Source: Janthinobacterium lividum (GTDB taxonomy: Bacteria; Pseudomonadota; Gammaproteobacteria; Burkholderiales; Burkholderiaceae_D). Taken from it: DNA of 64,000 nucleotides. Below are positions 60,712 through 64,000 of the stretch, piece by piece; positions within the stretch are counted from its first letter, which is position 1, and every line of letters starts with the position of its first letter. The stretch is taken from positions 124,001 to 188,000 of the forward strand of contig NZ_JAAOLY010000004.1 of the NCBI RefSeq assembly GCF_011601275.1. Direction: 5' to 3'. The translations under genes and the position numbers were made by a program. The notes beneath the pieces were generated by a model, which saw only the letters and a list, made by a program, of their open reading frames with translations, searched no databases and was not told where the DNA came from.

Positions 60712-62547
60712 ATGCAGCAAAGTCGCCTCCTGTTCTTCCGCCTGGCCGGCCAGTTTCGCCGCTATGGCGCCATCGTTGCCGTCACCTTGCTGGCTGTCGG
60801 CGTGGCGTCCGCCACCGATGTGCTGTTAATCCGTCAGTTGCAAAACGTCGTCGACGCCATGCGCGAGACGGCCAGCACGCAGGTGGCGCCCGCGTCCGGC
60901 GTGATGGGCATGTTGCAGGGCTGGGTCGACCGTTTCTTGCCGGCACAGGCGGGGCAGGTGGACTTGTGGGTGATTCCCGCCACCATCCTGGGCCTGGCCG
61001 TGCTGCGCATGGTGTCGAGCTTTGCCGGCGATTACGGTTCCGTATGGCTATCGAGCCGCGTGCAGGCCGATCTGCGCGAAAAGATGTTCGCCACCATCAT
61101 GCGCCTGCCCAGCCGCTTCTTCGATACCACCACCACCAGTTTGACGCAGTCGCGCGTGGCCTTCGACGCCAGCCAGGTGTCGCAAGCGGGCTTGAACGTG
61201 CTCAACGTGATGGTGCGCGATTCCGTCGCCACCATCGGTTATTTGATCCTGCTGTTCAGCATCGACGTGAAACTGGCCCTGTTCTGCATGGCGTCGATGC
61301 CCATCGTGGCCATCGTCGTGACCCTGGCGGGCCGCCGCATGCGCCACCTGAGCAAGAGTTCGCAGCAAGCCGTGGGCGAGCTGACGTCCGTGCTCGACGA
61401 AAGCATCGCCGGCCAGCGCGTCGTGAAAATCTTCGGCGGGCAGGATTACGAGCAGGCGCGCTTCGTCGACGTGGTCAAGCGTAACCGCCAGCTGGCCGTC
61501 AAGCACGCGGCCACGTCGGCCATGAATTCCGGCTTCATCATGATGCTCGTCGGCATCACTTTGTCGTCCGTGATCTATTTCGCCATGCTGCGCGCGCAAA
61601 GCGGCGCCATCACACCGGGCGCCTTCGTCGCCTTCATGGGCGCGCTGATGGCCATGCAGTCGCCGATCAAAAATCTGACGAAGATCAATGAACCACTGCA
61701 GCGTGGCCTGGCGGCGGCCGAGTCCGTCTTCGGCCTGATCGACACGCCGCTGGAACCGGACCCGGGCGCCATCGCCCCGGCGGCAGTGCAGGGCAATCTG
61801 TCGCTGCAAAACGTCCAATTCCGCTATAACAGCGACGATCCCGATGCGCCCACGGCCTTGAGCGACATCACGCTCGACATCCGCGCCGGCGAAACGGTGG
61901 CCCTCGTGGGTGGCTCCGGCGGCGGCAAGACAACCTTGCTGGGCTTGCTGCCACGCTTCTACGACGTCAGCGGCGGCCGGATTCTGCTCGACGGCGTCGA
62001 CGTGCGCGACTACGCCTTGCTGGCCCTGCGGCGCCAGTTCGCCCTCGTCAGCCAGGATGTGATTTTGTTCAACGACACGATGGCGGCGAATATCGCGTAT
62101 GGTGACCCGGCGCCGGACCAGGCCCGTATCGAAGCGTCGGCGCGCGCGGCCTACGCCCACGACTTCATCATGCAACTGCCGCAAGGCTACGCCACCCAGG
62201 CGGGGCAGAACGGTTCGCGCCTGTCGGGCGGGCAGCGCCAGCGCCTGGCCATCGCCCGCGCCCTGTACAAGGACGCGCCGATTCTCTTGCTCGACGAAGC
62301 GACCAGTGCGCTGGACACGGAGTCGGAGCGCTCGGTGCAGGCGGCGCTGGAAGTGCTGATGCGCAACCGCACCACCATCGTCATCGCCCACAGGCTGTCG
62401 ACCATCGAAAGCGCCGACCGCATCGTCGTCATGCAGGGCGGCCGCCTGGTGGAATCGGGCAGCCACACGGACTTGCTGCGGCAGCGCGGCGCTTACGCGC
62501 GCCTGCATGCGAGCCAGTTGTCGCCCGTCAAGGACAGCGTGGGCTGA
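60712..62547 (+). CDS. msbA: Lipid A flippase MsbA (ABC transporter)
   Basis: 611 residues from the ATG at 60712. A half-transporter: six membrane helices in residues about 20-320, then the ATPase with Walker A GGSGGGKTT (about 399-407), signature LSGGQRQRLAIARAL and Walker B ILLLDEATSALD, D-loop and His switch (IVIAHRLST). Length and sequence match proteobacterial MsbA, which flips lipid A-core across the inner membrane. Single gene, ended by a strong terminator. Confidence 0.92.
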   Translation: MQQSRLLFFRLAGQFRRYGAIVAVTLLAVGVASATDVLLIRQLQNVVDAMRETASTQVAPASGVMGMLQGWVDRFLPAQAGQVDLWVIPATILGLAVLRMVSSFAGDYGSVWLSSRVQADLREKMFATIMRLPSRFFDTTTTSLTQSRVAFDASQVSQAGLNVLNVMVRDSVATIGYLILLFSIDVKLALFCMASMPIVAIVVTLAGRRMRHLSKSSQQAVGELTSVLDESIAGQRVVKIFGGQDYEQARFVDVVKRNRQLAVKHAATSAMNSGFIMMLVGITLSSVIYFAMLRAQSGAITPGAFVAFMGALMAMQSPIKNLTKINEPLQRGLAAAESVFGLIDTPLEPDPGAIAPAAVQGNLSLQNVQFRYNSDDPDAPTALSDITLDIRAGETVALVGGSGGGKTTLLGLLPRFYDVSGGRILLDGVDVRDYALLALRRQFALVSQDVILFNDTMAANIAYGDPAPDQARIEASARAAYAHDFIMQLPQGYATQAGQNGSRLSGGQRQRLAIARALYKDAPILLLDEATSALDTESERSVQAALEVLMRNRTTIVIAHRLSTIESADRIVVMQGGRLVESGSHTDLLRQRGAYARLHASQLSPVKDSVG

Positions 62548-62585
62548 GGTGTGGCGCGCCAGCCGCGCCAGCGCATGTCCCCGCA

Positions 62586-62620
62586 CCGGGGCCGGACCAG
62601 CAGGTCCGGTCCCGGTTTTT
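62586..62620 (+). terminator. Rho-independent terminator after msbA
   Basis: A 13-bp GC-rich stem (62586-62598 with 62603-62615, one mismatch) and a 4-nt loop precede a T run. Confidence 0.9.
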
Positions 62621-62706
62621 TATTGCACGAGGCGCAATCGTACCCATAGCGCACGGCGCTTGCCTTTATGATGCTGGTCGCAAAGCAACATGAACAATGG
62701 AACAAT

Positions 62707-63828
62707 ATGACAAATCAACAGACGAAGCGCTGGCTGCTGGCCGCCGCCCTGGGCATGAGCGCGGCCTTGCCGCTGGCGGCACAGGAACAGCCGGCGGCGC
62801 AGGCGCCAACCTTGCAGGAGGAAGACCAGACTATGTATTTGGATCAAAATTTCATGCCAAGCAACCAGCGCCGCGCCGTGTATGCGCTGCGTACGCCGCC
62901 TGAGCGCGACGAGGCGCTGGGCGCCTGGCACGTGCGGCTGGAATTTCCCGACACGCCGGGCGTGCTGGCCTTTGAAACCTATGCCACGGACCTGGACCTG
63001 AGCGAGGTCAGGTTTGTGCGTTTTCGCAAGTCCTACTACGAAAATGGCCAGCTGCAGCGTGAAACCTACTTCAATGCCCAGGGCGAGGAGCTGCTCGGCG
63101 GCTGCGTATACTTTGAAAATGGTCAGGTCAAGCAGCGGGTGACGGCCATGCCGAACGGGCGCGACAGCATCTCGGAAACGTATCACGAGAATGGCCAGCT
63201 GATGAGCCGCATTGTGTATCACGACGACGAGATGGCCGATGGCGAGCATGTGTCGTATGGCGCGAACGGGGCCGTCAGCAGCCGCTCGTATCAACGCAAT
63301 GGCAAGATGGATGGCGTGCAGGAATCTTTTTATGACGATGGCAAGCTGTTCCAACGCGGACAGTTCGTCGATGGCAAGCGCGAGGGCGAGTTTGTCACGT
63401 ATGCGCAGGATGGCAAGGTGCTGGGCAAAACCGTCTGGGTGCACGACCAGCCCGACGGCTGGTCGTTTGAAAGCCATGGCAATGGCGTCGTGTCGAACAA
63501 AACGCTGTACCGGAAAGGCGCCGTGCTCAGCTTGCAAACGTGGGGGCCGAGTGGCCGGCCAGTGTTTGCCTGGCAGAAAGACGCGCAGGGGCGCGACCAT
63601 GGCGACACGACGGATTGGCATGCCAACGGCGTGCGCGCCAGCGTGACCCCGTTCGTCAAAGGCCAGCGCCACGGCTTGCTGCAAACCTGGCATAGCGATG
63701 GCAGCCTGCGGCAGATCGTGCCGTATGAACATGGCAAGAAGCACGGTATCGAGCGCCAGTGGGACAAGACCGGCAAGCTGGTGCTGGAACAGGCTTGGCG
63801 TGATGGCCAGCCAGTGACAGGCAGTTAG
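62707..63828 (+). CDS. Exported MORN/YwqK-repeat protein
   Basis: 373 residues from the ATG at 62707 with a signal peptide (WLLAAALGMSAALPLAA-QE). About a dozen MORN-like repeats follow, of the toxin-antitoxin-annotated YwqK type (KSYYENGQLQRETYFNAQG, TYHENGQLMSRIVYHDDEM, GKREGEFVTYAQDGKVLGKT). Despite the family name, no toxin gene is next to it; exported YwqK-like proteins are probably structural or binding proteins at the envelope. Confidence 0.8.
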   Translation: MTNQQTKRWLLAAALGMSAALPLAAQEQPAAQAPTLQEEDQTMYLDQNFMPSNQRRAVYALRTPPERDEALGAWHVRLEFPDTPGVLAFETYATDLDLSEVRFVRFRKSYYENGQLQRETYFNAQGEELLGGCVYFENGQVKQRVTAMPNGRDSISETYHENGQLMSRIVYHDDEMADGEHVSYGANGAVSSRSYQRNGKMDGVQESFYDDGKLFQRGQFVDGKREGEFVTYAQDGKVLGKTVWVHDQPDGWSFESHGNGVVSNKTLYRKGAVLSLQTWGPSGRPVFAWQKDAQGRDHGDTTDWHANGVRASVTPFVKGQRHGLLQTWHSDGSLRQIVPYEHGKKHGIERQWDKTGKLVLEQAWRDGQPVTGS

Positions 63829-63918
63829 TTCCGCGCCGCCATTGCAGGTATCATGTATGTATTCCGGCCCGCCAGCAGGCGCAGAGCCGGCAGGATCGCG
63901 GCACGATAACTGGAGGCA

Positions 63919-64000
63919 ATGGTGGCGGAAGCGGAAGTATCGGCGATAGCCAGGGCGCAGGGCATGGCCTTGCAAAACATGCGCGTCGTCATGCGCGCGG
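63919..64000 (+). CDS. 5' end of a gene running off the window
   Basis: An open frame with GGAGG just upstream (63912-63916) starts at ATG 63919 or GTG 63922 and stays open to the edge (VAEAEVSAIARAQGMALQNM). Too short to identify; the strand and spacing fit a gene following the MORN protein. Confidence 0.4.
   Translation, partial: MVAEAEVSAIARAQGMALQNMRVVMRA

Noticed and set aside
62707..63828. Toxin-antitoxin system (YwqK annotated as antitoxin)
   Set aside because: Protein is exported and has no neighbouring toxin; the family name alone is not evidence.

Overview
The window looks like a chromosomal segment of a GC-rich betaproteobacterium. The right-hand host genes (MoaA, FdhD, cyanide-insensitive-type cytochrome bd, MsbA, DyP peroxidase, MocR, DUF3079, ProXp-ala) and their codon use fit the Oxalobacteraceae, with Janthinobacterium or a close relative as my best guess. 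No 16S or other marker is present, so the genus is an inference.

Layout. (1) 1-1.7 kb: AT-rich accessory genes, including an intact endonuclease/exonuclease/phosphatase-fold (EEP) protein and a small partner. They end at a degenerate tRNA-Met copy (1751-1827) with its own terminator. (2) 2.0-27.75 kb: an almost complete late region of a P2-like myovirus, running right to left as Q, P (on +), O, N, M, L, X, holin, endolysin, Rz/Rz1, R, S, [cargo], V, W, J, I, H, tail-fibre chaperone, FI, FII, E/E', T, U, D. The E/E' pair keeps the classic slippery heptamer. No integrase, repressor, cox, replication gene A or ogr is seen on either side, so this is a cryptic prophage within the limits of the window. 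Between V and S sits a 4.5-kb low-GC cargo: a secreted 1379-residue RHS/YD-repeat polymorphic toxin with an unusual C-terminal domain, translationally coupled to a small membrane protein that is a candidate immunity protein. A perfect 20-bp inverted repeat closes the insert.

(3) 28-34 kb: a junkyard of tRNA-Ser-directed integration. Two copies of a 14-bp tRNA-Ser 3' end (29178, 32174; the second is a 60-nt tRNA-Ser(UGA) 3' fragment) bracket 3 kb of debris: a decapitated SRAP gene, a YezG-like orphan immunity gene, an IS3-family remnant and unknown genes. A P4-type integrase broken by a frameshift and a nonsense codon follows. (4) 34.3-41.3 kb: an AlpA-like regulator, three kinds of insertion sequence (an IS5-family element with an internally deleted 406-bp sister copy, a second IS5-family element with an N-terminal HTH, and an IS30-family element), a single attC-like recombination site behind a small membrane-protein gene, and several small unknown ORFs. 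A diverged ~110-bp repeat occurs at 29.3 and 41.1 kb.

(5) 41.3-64 kb: ordinary host chromosome. Its centre is a six-gene minus-strand run: molybdopterin oxidoreductase (FdhF/YdeP type), cydA, cydB, a bestrophin-family channel, fdhD and rnz. A small HTH gene is divergent from it, and moaA (molybdenum cofactor synthesis) lies close by. Together these suggest a formate-type (or related) oxidation module with its own cofactor-maturation and terminal-oxidase genes. Flanking it are a TetR/MFS pair, GNAT acetyltransferases, a Sel1-repeat protein, a MocR regulator, a DyP peroxidase, MsbA and a MORN-repeat protein.
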